DNA of 64,000 nucleotides from Maribacter stanieri (GTDB lineage Bacteria > Bacteroidota > Bacteroidia > Flavobacteriales > Flavobacteriaceae). Under the pieces are notes generated by a model, which saw nothing but the letters and a program-made list of their open reading frames with translations, made no database searches and was not told the origin of the DNA. Location of the stretch: contig NZ_FOYX01000003.1 in the NCBI RefSeq assembly GCF_900112245.1, forward strand, positions 620,001 to 684,000, in the 5' to 3' direction. This document shows, piece by piece, positions 25,380 to 34,321 of this stretch; the first letter of the stretch is position 1, and each line of letters opens with the position of its first letter. The translations under genes were made by a program, and so were the position numbers.

Positions 25380-27788
25380 ATGACAAGAAGAAGAAAAGAG
25401 AAAGTACGATTAAGGTGGTTAAACTTAATTACCACTCTAACTTTATTTCTAAGTACTACTTTCTTAATTGCCCAAGAAAGTTATACCATTAGCGGTAAAA
25501 TTACAGATATAGATAATGGAGAAACGCTTTTTGGGGCATCTGTATTTTTAGAAGGAACATCTATAGGTGTCGTTACCAATGAATATGGTTTTTATTCCAT
25601 TAGTGCACCTAAAGGAGAATATCGTTTGCTAATTACCTATATGGGGTATTCTGATATTAAGCAGGAGGTGAACCTTAACAAAAACCAACAATTCAATTTC
25701 GAAATTTCTGAGGTGTCTACCAAATTAGATGAAGTTGAAGTGGTTGCAGAAGAGTCTGAAATTGCGGTGTTAAGAAAACCAGAAATGAGTGTTCTTAAAA
25801 TGAATATTGAAACCGTAAAACAGATGCCTGTTGTTCTGGGTGAAGTAGATATTCTAAAATCTTTACAAATGTTACCTGGTGTTACCAATAATGGTGAAGG
25901 TACAGGTGGTTTTCATGTACGTGGGGGAGCGGGCGATCAAAATCTGGTTTTGTTAGATGAGGCAATTATTTATAATACATCGCACATGTTCGGGTTTTTC
26001 TCTGTATTTAATGCTGATGCTATCAAAGATGTGAAATTATATAAAGGCGGAATTCCTGCGCGTTATGGGGGTCGTGTTTCATCTGTTTTAGATGTGCGTC
26101 AGAAAGACGGTAATAGTAAACGGTTTGCTGCTACTGGTGGTATAGGTATAATTTCTAGTCGTTTAGCTCTTGAAGGTCCGTTATTTAAGGAAAAAGGATC
26201 CTTTTTAATTGCTGGTAGAAGCTCATATGCCAATCTATTATTAAAAGCGGCTGGGGAAGATAATAGTGTTGGTTTTTACGACTTAAACCTAAAGACCAAT
26301 TATAAGATCAATTCGAATAACAGACTTTTTCTATCTGGTTATTTTGGAAGAGATTCTTTTGAACTAGGGGATACTTTCAGTAATTCTTACGGTAACTCTA
26401 CCGGAAATCTTCGTTGGAATCATATTTTTAACGACAAGCTCTTTTCAAACCTTTCTGTTATCTATAGTAAGTACGATTATAAGTTAGGTCTTACTTTTGC
26501 TGAGTTCGACTGGGTATCGTCTATTATCAATTACAACCTTAAATATGATCTAAAATACTATTTCAGCGATAAATTTAAATTAGATTTTGGCGCAAGCGGA
26601 ATATATTATGAGTTTGATCCAGGTGAGATAAAACCAACTTCTGAAACCTCGGCAGTTAATCCGTTACTGCTAGATCAAAAAAAGGCTATCGAAAGCGGAG
26701 TTTATGTAAATGCTGAACATAAATTGACAGATAAATTTACGGCTCAATACGGGTTGCGTTATAGTGCGTTTACTAGAATGGGTGGTCAACCAATGACAGA
26801 ATATGAAAATAACCAACCAGTAGTCTATAATTCAGACTTAGGCATTTATGAGCGTGGAATGGCAGTAGGGGAGACTGTTTACGAAAATGGTGATGCCATT
26901 AAATCTTTCGGAAATATAGAACCTAGAGCTTCTTTAGCCTATACGATTGATGATAACTCTTCTTTAAAAGCCGGTTTCTCTAGAGTGGCGCAGTACATTC
27001 ATTTATTATCGAATACTTCTTCTGCAACACCTTTAGATGTATGGGCACCAAGCGGACAGTATATAGACCCGCAATTATCTAATCAATATGCACTTGGGTA
27101 TTTTCGAAACTTTAAAAACAAGGCGTATTCTATGGAAGCTGAAGTGTATTATAAGAATACCGATAATAGAATTGATTATATAGATGGTTCAGACCTTATT
27201 GGACAAAATACAATTGAAACCGAAATTTTAACTGGGGAATCTAGAGCATACGGATTAGAGCTATTATTCCGTAAAAATGAAGGGAAATTTACAGGATGGA
27301 TTGCTTACACTCTTTCCAAATCTGAACAAAGAACTCCTGGTGGTACTGCTGGCGGACTAGGTATTAACGATGGTAATTGGTATAATACTCCGTATGATAG
27401 AACTCATGATATTTCTATCTCTGGATCTTATCAATTAAATGACAAATGGAGTTTTGGAACCAACCTTGTTTTTCAAACAGGTAGACCGGTTACATACCCT
27501 AATGGGCAATATGAGTATGAAGGTATTTCAGTGGCAAGCTATGCCAATAGAAACTCTGATCGTTTACCTGCTTATCATCGTTTAGATCTATCAGTCAATT
27601 ATAAACCGAATAAAAAACCAAATGCGAAACTAAAAGGAGAATGGGTATTAGGGCTGTATAATGCGTACAACCGTAAAAATGCAGCTTCCATTTCATTTGG
27701 TCAGAATATAGAAACAGGGGCTAATGAAGCTACTAGAACTGCAATTTTCGGTATTGTGCCTTCATTAACCTATAACTTCAAATTTTAA
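25380..27788 (+). CDS. TonB-dependent outer membrane receptor
   Basis: An 802-residue TonB-dependent transporter. A signal peptide (about 1-31) precedes a carboxypeptidase-regulatory-like domain (YTISGKITDIDNGETLFGASVFLEGTSIGVVTNEYGFYSI, about 35-115), a plug domain (EVDILKSLQMLPGVTNNGEGTGGFHVRGGAGDQNLVLLDEAIIYN), and a C-terminal barrel ending in the aromatic residue F (PSLTYNFKF). It is followed three bases later by a DUF4249 lipoprotein, the usual partner of this receptor type. Unlike SusC it is short, and no SusD is present, so the ligand is unknown. Confidence 0.95.
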   Translation: MTRRRKEKVRLRWLNLITTLTLFLSTTFLIAQESYTISGKITDIDNGETLFGASVFLEGTSIGVVTNEYGFYSISAPKGEYRLLITYMGYSDIKQEVNLNKNQQFNFEISEVSTKLDEVEVVAEESEIAVLRKPEMSVLKMNIETVKQMPVVLGEVDILKSLQMLPGVTNNGEGTGGFHVRGGAGDQNLVLLDEAIIYNTSHMFGFFSVFNADAIKDVKLYKGGIPARYGGRVSSVLDVRQKDGNSKRFAATGGIGIISSRLALEGPLFKEKGSFLIAGRSSYANLLLKAAGEDNSVGFYDLNLKTNYKINSNNRLFLSGYFGRDSFELGDTFSNSYGNSTGNLRWNHIFNDKLFSNLSVIYSKYDYKLGLTFAEFDWVSSIINYNLKYDLKYYFSDKFKLDFGASGIYYEFDPGEIKPTSETSAVNPLLLDQKKAIESGVYVNAEHKLTDKFTAQYGLRYSAFTRMGGQPMTEYENNQPVVYNSDLGIYERGMAVGETVYENGDAIKSFGNIEPRASLAYTIDDNSSLKAGFSRVAQYIHLLSNTSSATPLDVWAPSGQYIDPQLSNQYALGYFRNFKNKAYSMEAEVYYKNTDNRIDYIDGSDLIGQNTIETEILTGESRAYGLELLFRKNEGKFTGWIAYTLSKSEQRTPGGTAGGLGINDGNWYNTPYDRTHDISISGSYQLNDKWSFGTNLVFQTGRPVTYPNGQYEYEGISVASYANRNSDRLPAYHRLDLSVNYKPNKKPNAKLKGEWVLGLYNAYNRKNAASISFGQNIETGANEATRTAIFGIVPSLTYNFKF

Positions 27789-27791
27789 GAC

Positions 27792-28637
27792 ATGCAAAAT
27801 CCAATAAAATTTATAGCACTTTTGTTTTTATGTACTCTAGTTTCATGTACAGATGTGATTGATGTTGATGTACAGACAGATACTATACGTTTGGTGGTAG
27901 AAGCTTCTCTAGATTGGGAAAAAGGTACTACCGGTAATGAGCAAACCATTACGTTACGTACTTCTACACCGTTTTTTGATACCCAAAGTACAGATGTAGT
28001 TGGAGCACAGGTTTCTGTAACCAATGATGTCAATGGAGAAGTTTATCTCTTTACAGACCAAGCTGATGGTACTTATACTACTGATACATTTAATCCGCAA
28101 TTGGACGCTAGTTATACCTTAGAAATTATTTATGACGGACAATCATATACTGCAAATGACACTATGAATCCGGTGGCAGATATTATAGATGTATTTCAAG
28201 ATACGGAAGATGGATTTGATGATGAAACCATTGAATTACATATTGTTTTTAATGATTTTGAAGCGGAAGGGGATAATTACTTTTTTAAGTATGAAAGACC
28301 GCAAGATCTTTTACCAATACTAGAATCAGGTGATGATGAATTTATAAACGGTAACGAGGTAGATTGGTGGTTCGAAATAAATGAAGATGATGATGAAGAG
28401 GGAGAAATAAAACCATTAGCCCCAGGTGATGTGGTAACTATTAGTATGCACAGTATTTCTAGACCCTATTACAATTATATTGATATTGTAATCGATCAAC
28501 TTGGTGGTGTCGGTCTTTTTGAATCTACGCCTGTAGCAATAAAGGGTAATTGTATTAACACAACTAACCCAGATAATTACGCACATGGCTATTTTAGGGT
28601 TACTCAGAAGAATACGATAATCTATACGGTAGAGTAG
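27792..28637 (+). CDS. DUF4249 lipoprotein
   Basis: A 281-residue surface lipoprotein: signal sequence KFIALLFLCTLVSC with Cys19 in the lipobox, followed by DVIDVDVQ and the DUF4249-type beta-sandwich (LVVEASLDWEKG, DGTYTTDTFNPQLDASYTLEI, and FFKYERP). It starts three bases after the TonB receptor stop, and these pairs are regular in Flavobacteria, where the lipoprotein probably captures a ligand for the receptor. The tail YRTVE-like VTQKNTIIYTVE is typical of the family. Confidence 0.92.
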   Translation: MQNPIKFIALLFLCTLVSCTDVIDVDVQTDTIRLVVEASLDWEKGTTGNEQTITLRTSTPFFDTQSTDVVGAQVSVTNDVNGEVYLFTDQADGTYTTDTFNPQLDASYTLEIIYDGQSYTANDTMNPVADIIDVFQDTEDGFDDETIELHIVFNDFEAEGDNYFFKYERPQDLLPILESGDDEFINGNEVDWWFEINEDDDEEGEIKPLAPGDVVTISMHSISRPYYNYIDIVIDQLGGVGLFESTPVAIKGNCINTTNPDNYAHGYFRVTQKNTIIYTVE

Positions 28638-28665
28638 CATATTTTAAATGAATTTTATGAATACT

Positions 28666-28694
28666 AAAGTCCCAAGAAATTGGGGCTTTAATTA
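28666..28694. terminator. bidirectional terminator after the TonB receptor unit
   Basis: AAAGTCCC (28666-28673) pairs with GGGGCTTT (28682-28689) with one G-T pair, loop of 8, A/T-rich flanks on both sides. It lies between the convergent lipoprotein gene and the small minus-strand gene. Confidence 0.75.
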
Positions 28695-28949
28695 TTTATA
28701 TACAAACCATAATACAATCGAAAAAGAAATAGCTAGTACTATTTCAACACTATTTAATATTCTTCTATTCTTTATATACTTAGTTAGTATAAAGACAACT
28801 AACAAGCCAGTTAATCCAAGTAACATAAGGGCTGATAAAGAAATAACCTCCCACCCTTTATAGAATGGTGTAGTATTCCAGTTCACTAATTCATTCCAAA
28901 AAAAGTTCCAATTTATTATCTTATAAATTAAGCAAGAAACTAAATACAA
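28692..28949 (-). CDS. small membrane protein, hypothetical
   Basis: An 85-residue frame with two clear membrane helices (SLSALMLLGLTGLLVVFILTKYI and LNSVEIVLAISFSIVLWFVY) after an N-terminal part with aromatic residues. It is the last member of the minus-strand cassette-like array and runs into a terminator. No family is recognised. It could be a real small protein or the remains of a larger one. A plus-strand frame over the same bases (28648-28863) is less likely. Confidence 0.45.
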   Translation of the reverse strand: MYLVSCLIYKIINWNFFWNELVNWNTTPFYKGWEVISLSALMLLGLTGLLVVFILTKYIKNRRILNSVEIVLAISFSIVLWFVYK

Positions 28950-29001
28950 GATGAAATATACTTTTAAAATAGGTCATTTTTTCATTTAGGAACTACTAAT
29001 T

Positions 29002-29064
29002 ATTGCTGTATAACAAAACACATTTAGGGAGATTATTTGATTTCGTTTTTTAGAGTTATGTGTC
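29002..29064 (-). repeat. cassette-like spacer (29056 gene to 28949 gene)
   Basis: Read on the minus strand, the spacer opens ACATAACTC, with the stop of the upstream gene inside it, and closes with GTTATACAGCAAT. The ATAAC and GTTAT ends are inverted to each other, like the simple-site ends of attC sites. Confidence 0.45.
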
Positions 29065-29817
29065 TTGTATTATAAATCCAACGACTTTGCTAATTGGCTC
29101 CATAAAAACATACAAAGATCCGCTACCCCAAAATCTTAAACTTTTATTGTATTGCATAAAATAATCTTCCGCAGATTTTAGATTTGATTGGCCAACCTTA
29201 ACTAATTCTGAAGTGTTCAACTGACAAACAAAGTGCATTAAATTACCTGTTTTTGGACATTTAGGTATATCTGGGTGTTGAATCCAAAAAGGGATTCCTG
29301 ATATTCCCGCGTACCAATATTCAAAATCTAAATCCTCATCTTCATTAAGATCTTTAATTGATATAATAGATAAATTGGTTCGATTGAATTTATGTATTCC
29401 CGCTGTGTCCATTTTTCTAAATGGATAGTCAATGTTTTTGTAATTTTCAATTAACTCGGGAGATAACGGTTCACTATAATCTAAAAAAATGAATTCACTT
29501 GTGCCTGAAAATATGGGATATGTAATGTATAATTCTTCAAATGGAAGCCAAGAAAATGGTTTATCTTTTCTCGATATTTTTGCAATAATTTGAAATGAAA
29601 CTTCAATTAAATTTGATTTTGGAGTTGTAAATTTTGATGTACCATCTTCACCAATGAAACTTTTTGATTCTTTCTCTGTCGGTATTAAAAAGTTGATTCG
29701 ATTTCTTTTATTTTTAAAATAGCGAAAACTTTTAGCTGAATTAGTAAGTACAATATCGATATTGTTTAGTTGATTTACATATCTAATTTGAGTTAGATAA
29801 TCATTGTCATATTTCAA
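29056..29817 (-). CDS. DUF1963-like hypothetical protein
   Basis: A 253-residue soluble protein. The C-terminal part IPFWIQHPDIPKCPKTGNLMHFVCQLNTSE resembles the YwqG/DUF1963 pattern (W-x-Q, then CPxCG-like, then F-x-x-Q-L), and GSGSLYVFMEP also fits that family's end; the N-terminal half is not recognised. The role of DUF1963 proteins is not settled. It belongs to a run of unrelated minus-strand genes with long spacers, and its stop codon is part of the spacer motif. The family call is tentative. Confidence 0.6.
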   Translation of the reverse strand: MKYDNDYLTQIRYVNQLNNIDIVLTNSAKSFRYFKNKRNRINFLIPTEKESKSFIGEDGTSKFTTPKSNLIEVSFQIIAKISRKDKPFSWLPFEELYITYPIFSGTSEFIFLDYSEPLSPELIENYKNIDYPFRKMDTAGIHKFNRTNLSIISIKDLNEDEDLDFEYWYAGISGIPFWIQHPDIPKCPKTGNLMHFVCQLNTSELVKVGQSNLKSAEDYFMQYNKSLRFWGSGSLYVFMEPISKVVGFIIQDT

Positions 29818-29849
29818 TTGTAAACTTGGGCTTTGAGTTTTTATTTTTT

Positions 29850-29987
29850 CTAAAAATTCAATTTAAAATGTCCCTGCGTATTTATCAAATTGCGAAATTC
29901 ATCTTCCGAATCAAGGTTAATCGAACTTTCTGAGATATATTGATACTTAGAATTCATTATTAAAATTACTGGTAACCCATGAGCCAT
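29850..29987 (-). CDS. small hypothetical reading frame
   Basis: A 45-residue frame starting at ATG 29987 (MAHGLPVILIMNSKYQYISE...) and ending 33 bases before the DUF1963-like gene. It has sensible amino acid composition and lies in the long spacer between two cassette genes, in the same direction. It could be a genuine small protein, or a cut-down cassette gene. There is no family evidence, so the call is weak. Confidence 0.3.
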   Translation of the reverse strand: MAHGLPVILIMNSKYQYISESSINLDSEDEFRNLINTQGHFKLNF

Positions 29988-30192
29988 ACATAGCAGATAA
30001 AAAAAGAAACGTTTCGTGTTCGTATACCCACGAAGCTAAAGTTTATTGTCTTCCAATACATTAAAGCTACGTTCGAATGGACTTAGTTTTTTTTTGTCCA
30101 AATCCAATTCGAGAAGGTCTGTTGATATTATAAATATACAGAGACCTTTCAATTTTGCCCTAAACTCCGCATCTCATTTACATTTTGTTATT
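29988..30192 (-). repeat. cassette-like spacer downstream of the serine hydrolase gene
   Basis: On the minus strand it opens AATAACAAAATGTAAATG (30192-30175), with the stop codon of the serine hydrolase inside it. The region also contains AAGGTCTCTGTATA and TCAACAGACCTT, an imperfect inverted pair near 30120-30150. The closing GTT motif is not clear here. No protein gene is seen in this 200-base part. Confidence 0.4.
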
Positions 30193-31234
30193 AGTTTTTT
30201 TTACTTCTTACTATTTTTACTATACGGTTATATACGATTTCCGATAAATTCCAAGTGTATCCACCACCAGTATTTACAAACTGAATAACAACGGTATCAA
30301 TATCTTTGTGATACCTGGCAATGCTTGAGTATCCCGGCAATAATCCTGTATGTTCATATACATAAATGGATGAATATATTTCCTGTTCACCTTCATTAAA
30401 TAGTGAACCGTCATTTAATGCTCGCAAGAATATTCCCGTATCTTCTGCTGTAGCCACCATTGAGCCGGCAGGGTTTATAAAATCATTATATTTTATATCA
30501 GCATCATAACCTTTGTAATATCCACTCATTACATCGTCTAAATCTACTTCACTTAGCAAACTATAAGTATTGTTAAGTTTAAGCGGAATCAAAATTTCAC
30601 TCTTAATGTATTGGTGATGGCTATATCCCAATGTTTTATCAAGTATTTCACCTATCAATAAATAATTCGTATTTGAATAACTATATTTTTTATTTGGTTC
30701 AAAGTCAGCAGGCTTATCCAGTACCAAATCTAGTGTTTCCCTATTGCCTCTCGATATGTCTTCCCAATAGCCAGGGGTATCGGTAAAATTGGGAATTCCA
30801 CTTCGGTGTTGCACCATTAATCTTAAAGTAATCTTATTTGCATTAGCAATCCTTCCTTTCAATTCCGGTAAGTAATCAGCGAGCGTTTTATCCAATGACA
30901 AACGTTTGTCTTTAACTAATTTGGCAGTTGCAACAGCTATATATAATTTGCTGATACTCGCAATTTTGAATAAGGCTTTCGGGTCGGCAGGTATTTTATT
31001 TTCTCGATTGTGCCAACCTGCTGCGTATAATTCTGGTTGCTTACCAGATTGGTCCACGTAGACAATCATTCCATCAAATCCATGACCGATTGCTTCATTT
31101 ACTTGTTCTTTAATAGTATCAGGTAGTGGTAGAATCCAAGCTTTTACTAAAACCCATGGGACAAACATTAAAGACATTACACCTGCAATAATAAATACTA
31201 TTCTAAGTATGCGTTTTCTTTGTTTTTTTGTCAT
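30191..31234 (-). CDS. serine hydrolase of the beta-lactamase (class C-like) family
   Basis: A 347-residue membrane-anchored enzyme: one N-terminal helix (IVFIIAGVMSLMFVPWVLV), then the penicillin-binding/transpeptidase fold with S-x-x-K at 93-96 (SISK), Y-x-N at 186-188 (YSN), and HTGLLPGYSS in place of the third motif. Relatives act as D-alanyl-D-alanine carboxypeptidases or esterases; the substrate is not shown. Part of the minus-strand cassette-like array. Confidence 0.93.
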   Translation of the reverse strand: MTKKQRKRILRIVFIIAGVMSLMFVPWVLVKAWILPLPDTIKEQVNEAIGHGFDGMIVYVDQSGKQPELYAAGWHNRENKIPADPKALFKIASISKLYIAVATAKLVKDKRLSLDKTLADYLPELKGRIANANKITLRLMVQHRSGIPNFTDTPGYWEDISRGNRETLDLVLDKPADFEPNKKYSYSNTNYLLIGEILDKTLGYSHHQYIKSEILIPLKLNNTYSLLSEVDLDDVMSGYYKGYDADIKYNDFINPAGSMVATAEDTGIFLRALNDGSLFNEGEQEIYSSIYVYEHTGLLPGYSSIARYHKDIDTVVIQFVNTGGGYTWNLSEIVYNRIVKIVRSKKN

Positions 31235-31261
31235 TACTATTTCAGGTCGGTGAATTTATTA

Positions 31262-31389
31262 ATCGCTCTTATCGGTTTAACTAAACGTAGTGCAGAAGTA
31301 ATGAAACTTTTCGTTTTCTTCTGGTCAACGAGCCAGAGCTTTTAAATATAGCACTTTATACTCTACTTGCTATAGCCATTGTTGTATGT
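31262..31389 (-). repeat. cassette-like spacer upstream of the serine hydrolase gene
   Basis: On the minus strand it starts ACATACAACAATGGCTATAG (31389-31370) and ends AAACCGATAAGAGCGA (31276-31262 region), a diverged form of the AAACCGTTGTATGCAA end seen in the next spacer. Contains a GCTATA repeat. No gene inside. Confidence 0.5.
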
Positions 31390-31394
31390 AGTAT

Positions 31395-31868
31395 TTATTG
31401 CCTCGCAAATATTATTTTCTTTATCAATACAATTTGTCCAAGATGATAGTAACTGTGTTCAATCAATCCATCAATATTTCTCTTGTAGGTTCCGTATTTA
31501 ACATCCACAAATCCCTGATTTAATTTTTCATCAGGTAATTGCTCTATACATTTTGCCAGGTTTTCTGCATCTTCCCAAAATTTGGTCAAGAAGGATTTCC
31601 ATTCACTTTTTGATTTTATTTCAGGAAAATCAAAACTGTATTTGTCTCTTATTTCAAGATTACCGCCATCAAAGACATTTTTGATTCCATTAACAAAGTA
31701 ATGAACGTGTTGAGCTATTATTGCAATAGTATTTAAGGAATCAATTTTTGATACCGCAATTTTCCAATCTAAATTTTCCAATTGGTCCTTGTAATTGGTA
31801 TTCGCTATCCAAGTCCCATTTATGATAATTTCTCTAAATCTATTAGCTAATTCTATTGTTTTTTTCAT
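31395..31868 (-). CDS. DinB-family protein
   Basis: A 157-residue four-helix DinB/DUF1572-like protein with the usual metal-ligand pattern: HVHYFVNG in the second helix and EHSYYHLGQIVLIKKI in the last. It is only distantly related to the DinB gene inside the his operon. It is a single-gene member of the cassette-like array. Biochemical role unknown; relatives include bacillithiol- or mycothiol-dependent enzymes. Confidence 0.88.
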   Translation of the reverse strand: MKKTIELANRFREIIINGTWIANTNYKDQLENLDWKIAVSKIDSLNTIAIIAQHVHYFVNGIKNVFDGGNLEIRDKYSFDFPEIKSKSEWKSFLTKFWEDAENLAKCIEQLPDEKLNQGFVDVKYGTYKRNIDGLIEHSYYHLGQIVLIKKIIFARQ

Positions 31869-31890
31869 TCATTAAGATAATTTAATCATA

Positions 31891-32103
31891 TTGCATACAA
31901 CGGTTTAGACATGAATAGTATGGTAGAAAACTAGCGTTTGCTTTCCGCCACGTGCATGGCGAAATCATTTGGTTTTGTTTTTTTTCCCATTCAGTGCAAA
32001 ATCCCAAAAATTTTTCGGACTTCATAATAATACTCAATCCCTGCAATTAAGCCCAAAGTCCGTATTGTTTATAGGGGTTCTTTTCTACTGGCTTTATGTT
32101 ATA
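31891..32103 (-). repeat. cassette-like spacer with clear paired ends
   Basis: On the minus strand it opens TATAACATAAAGCC (32103-32090) and closes CTAAACCGTTGTATGCAA (31908-31891). Inside are ACTTTGGGC / ...GTCCG pairs that could fold into a long hairpin, and the complementary pair CGCCATGC / GCACGTGGCG. The best example of the spacer type in the window. No protein gene is supported in it. Confidence 0.6.
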
Positions 32104-32121
32104 ATTCTTGTTCATTATTTA

Positions 32122-33402
32122 CTATTTCAAAACGCTTTCGATTTGATTTATATCTCCATCAATTAATTTTGGAATTTCTAAGCCTAATATCTTACACATT
32201 AATGGATAAAGATGAATGTTTTTTATCGAAGGTATTTCATAGCCATTTTTAAAGGCAGGACCATTCGCATAAAATATCCCATGCATTTCTTTGTATTTGC
32301 TATCATAACCATGCACTCCAAAGGTTGTAACACCCGCTTCGACAAGAGCGTCTTTGCGTCTTTGATTCCAAAAATGATAACCGTAGTCTGGTATTAATTG
32401 TATTGCACCCCAGTTTTTATTTTTTGGGATGTACTCAAAACCTGGTGTATTCTCAGTTTTATAAGCTTTGAAATTACTTTCCTTATGTCTTAAATACTGA
32501 AGTACAGAATCTATTTCACCATCTTTTTTAGGATGAATGTTTACTATTGTACCATTTTCAATCGTCATGAACAAGTTATCGTTTTCGATGGAATCTATGG
32601 GGATAATTTTGTTAGTAGACTGATTTCCCATGCCATGATCAGAAACTATTATAATATTCATAGGAAGTCCAGTTTCTGATACTCCTTTAAACAAATCGCC
32701 TAAATTTCTATCCAAATCAAATAACGCCTTTTTTAATTCCTCGTCATTAATACCATAATCGTGTCCAACTTTATCCATATCACCAAAATATAAAGTGATT
32801 AAATGCGGTCTGTTTTGCTCATTCAAGTTCAACCAATGTATTGTTTGATTAACTTTTTCATCATTTTTAACGCTATTATCAAATGTATAATAATACGTAG
32901 GTCTTATACCTTGAATATCTGCTTCTGTACCTACAAAGAAATAACTGGCAGTTACAATATTTGCCTTATTTGCCTCTACCCAAATCGGTGAGCCTCCATA
33001 AAAGCTTCCATCTTCTGCCATCCCTGGGCTTCTTTTATTAAAGAGCGTGTCCTTCTTATAATCGTAAAAAATATTCCCTATTATTCCATGTTTTTCAGGA
33101 TAAAGCCCAGTAGCAATGGTATAATGATTTGGAAAAGTCTTGGTAGGGAATGAGGGTATTAATGATTCTGCCTTAACACCTTTTTTAATGAATGCACTCA
33201 AATTTGGCGGCTGATATTTTTCTACATAATCCCATCTAAAACCATCAAGTGAAATTAAGATTAAATAAGGCTTTTCTTGAGTAGTTTTTGAATCTGTATT
33301 CGCATTGGAATTAGCCGGACTCACTATTTTTTTATTACAAGAATTCAATAAAATCATTCCAATAATAAAAACTGATGTAAGTAATACTTTTCGTTTTATC
33401 AA
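32122..33402 (-). CDS. ectonucleotide pyrophosphatase/phosphodiesterase-type lipoprotein
   Basis: A 426-residue alkaline-phosphatase-superfamily enzyme of the ENPP type, exported as a lipoprotein (GMILLNSC lipobox). Metal ligands and nucleophile are in place: LDGFRWDY with Asp53, FPTKTFPNHYT with nucleophile Thr89, FGDMDKVGHDYG, VSDHGMGNQ, and GVHGYDSKYKEMHGIFYANGPAF. Relatives cleave phosphodiester or pyrophosphate bonds of nucleotides or lipids. Found here as a single minus-strand gene in the cassette-like array. Confidence 0.94.
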   Translation of the reverse strand: MIKRKVLLTSVFIIGMILLNSCNKKIVSPANSNANTDSKTTQEKPYLILISLDGFRWDYVEKYQPPNLSAFIKKGVKAESLIPSFPTKTFPNHYTIATGLYPEKHGIIGNIFYDYKKDTLFNKRSPGMAEDGSFYGGSPIWVEANKANIVTASYFFVGTEADIQGIRPTYYYTFDNSVKNDEKVNQTIHWLNLNEQNRPHLITLYFGDMDKVGHDYGINDEELKKALFDLDRNLGDLFKGVSETGLPMNIIIVSDHGMGNQSTNKIIPIDSIENDNLFMTIENGTIVNIHPKKDGEIDSVLQYLRHKESNFKAYKTENTPGFEYIPKNKNWGAIQLIPDYGYHFWNQRRKDALVEAGVTTFGVHGYDSKYKEMHGIFYANGPAFKNGYEIPSIKNIHLYPLMCKILGLEIPKLIDGDINQIESVLK

Positions 33403-33419
33403 TTCGGTTGACTTTTAGA

Positions 33420-33545
33420 GGTTGCAGGTAACTTGATTGTGTATGATTAGTTGACTGGTTTAGCAAATAAAAACCTAATAAAAATATGCAAGTATTTTTG
33501 TAAGTAGTCGAAAACCAAGCAATTAATTAAACATGTTGTTATGCT
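33420..33545 (-). repeat. cassette-like spacer after the DUF6090 pseudogene
   Basis: On the minus strand it opens AGCATAACAACATG (33545-33532), with the stop codon TAA of the upstream gene inside it, and closes AGTTACCTGCAACC (33433-33420). ATAAC and GTTAC are inverted ends. No gene inside. Confidence 0.55.
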
Positions 33546-34321
33546 TTAGTTATTTTTTCTTTCAATTCAGATTCAACCAAATTCAATATCTCATTTGAGT
33601 AATCTAACATTTTAGCATACAATTTTAATCTATTAGTTTCAACACCTGTTTTCATAAAGAGTGGGTGTAAAATATTTGAATTTTGATATAAATTTGAAAT
33701 TATTATATTCTGTTGTTCTCTATCTTCTTTAACCTTGCTTAAACCAATAGATTGTCTAAGTTTATTGTCTAAAAATAAGGTTTCAATTGATTTGAATTCA
33801 TTATGTAGTGTATTTAGTAAATTTATAGATAGTGATTCATCTTCAAATCCTTGATTTATTTCTGCAGAAAATAAAGCTAATTTTGATTTAAGAGTTTCGC
33901 TTTTCAATATTTTTAAATCTCCACTTCCAACCATAGCTTGATAACCTCCCAAAATAGGTTCGGCTCTATAATAATTAAAAGCCCCATAGTAGATAAATCT
34001 ACCAATAGAATCTCTCTTATATTGTACATTTTTTCTTTCAAAACATTCAATTAGTGATTTACAATTACCAATAACAAAGGTCTGTTTATCGACTATGTCT
34101 GAAAATATTTTTTTGTTCTCGATAAAGTCTTTTTGTAGCGTTTTAAGTATTAATAGTTCACTCTTTTCTTCTTTTTGTTTTTCATTCCAATTATTAATGC
34201 TCAATGCAATTAAAATTCCAATTACAACAAGGAAAATCTCACCTATAGCATATTTAAATTACTTTCTGGTTTTACCTTCTGAAAGTAAATTTTGTCTGAT
34301 TTTTCTAAAGAATTTTATCAT
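33539..34321 (-). pseudogene. DUF6090-type membrane protein interrupted by an in-frame stop
   Basis: From ATG at 34321 the frame reads MIKFFRKIRQNLLSEGKTRK, then TAA (34261-34259), then FKYAIGEIFLVVIGILIALSINNWNE and a further 220 open codons. The start and the membrane helix VVIGILIALSINNWNE are hallmarks of DUF6090 proteins, in which a Tyr codon normally stands where the TAA is. So a single substitution has most likely broken the gene. A shorter product could begin at TTG 34204, but it would lack the membrane helix. The rest is a helical outer domain rich in charged residues. A sequencing error is possible. Confidence 0.8.

Noticed and set aside
28648-28863. Plus-strand 71-codon frame after the DUF4249 gene
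   Set aside because: It crosses the terminator hairpin at 28666-28694 and overlaps a minus-strand frame with much more protein-like (two membrane helices) sequence.
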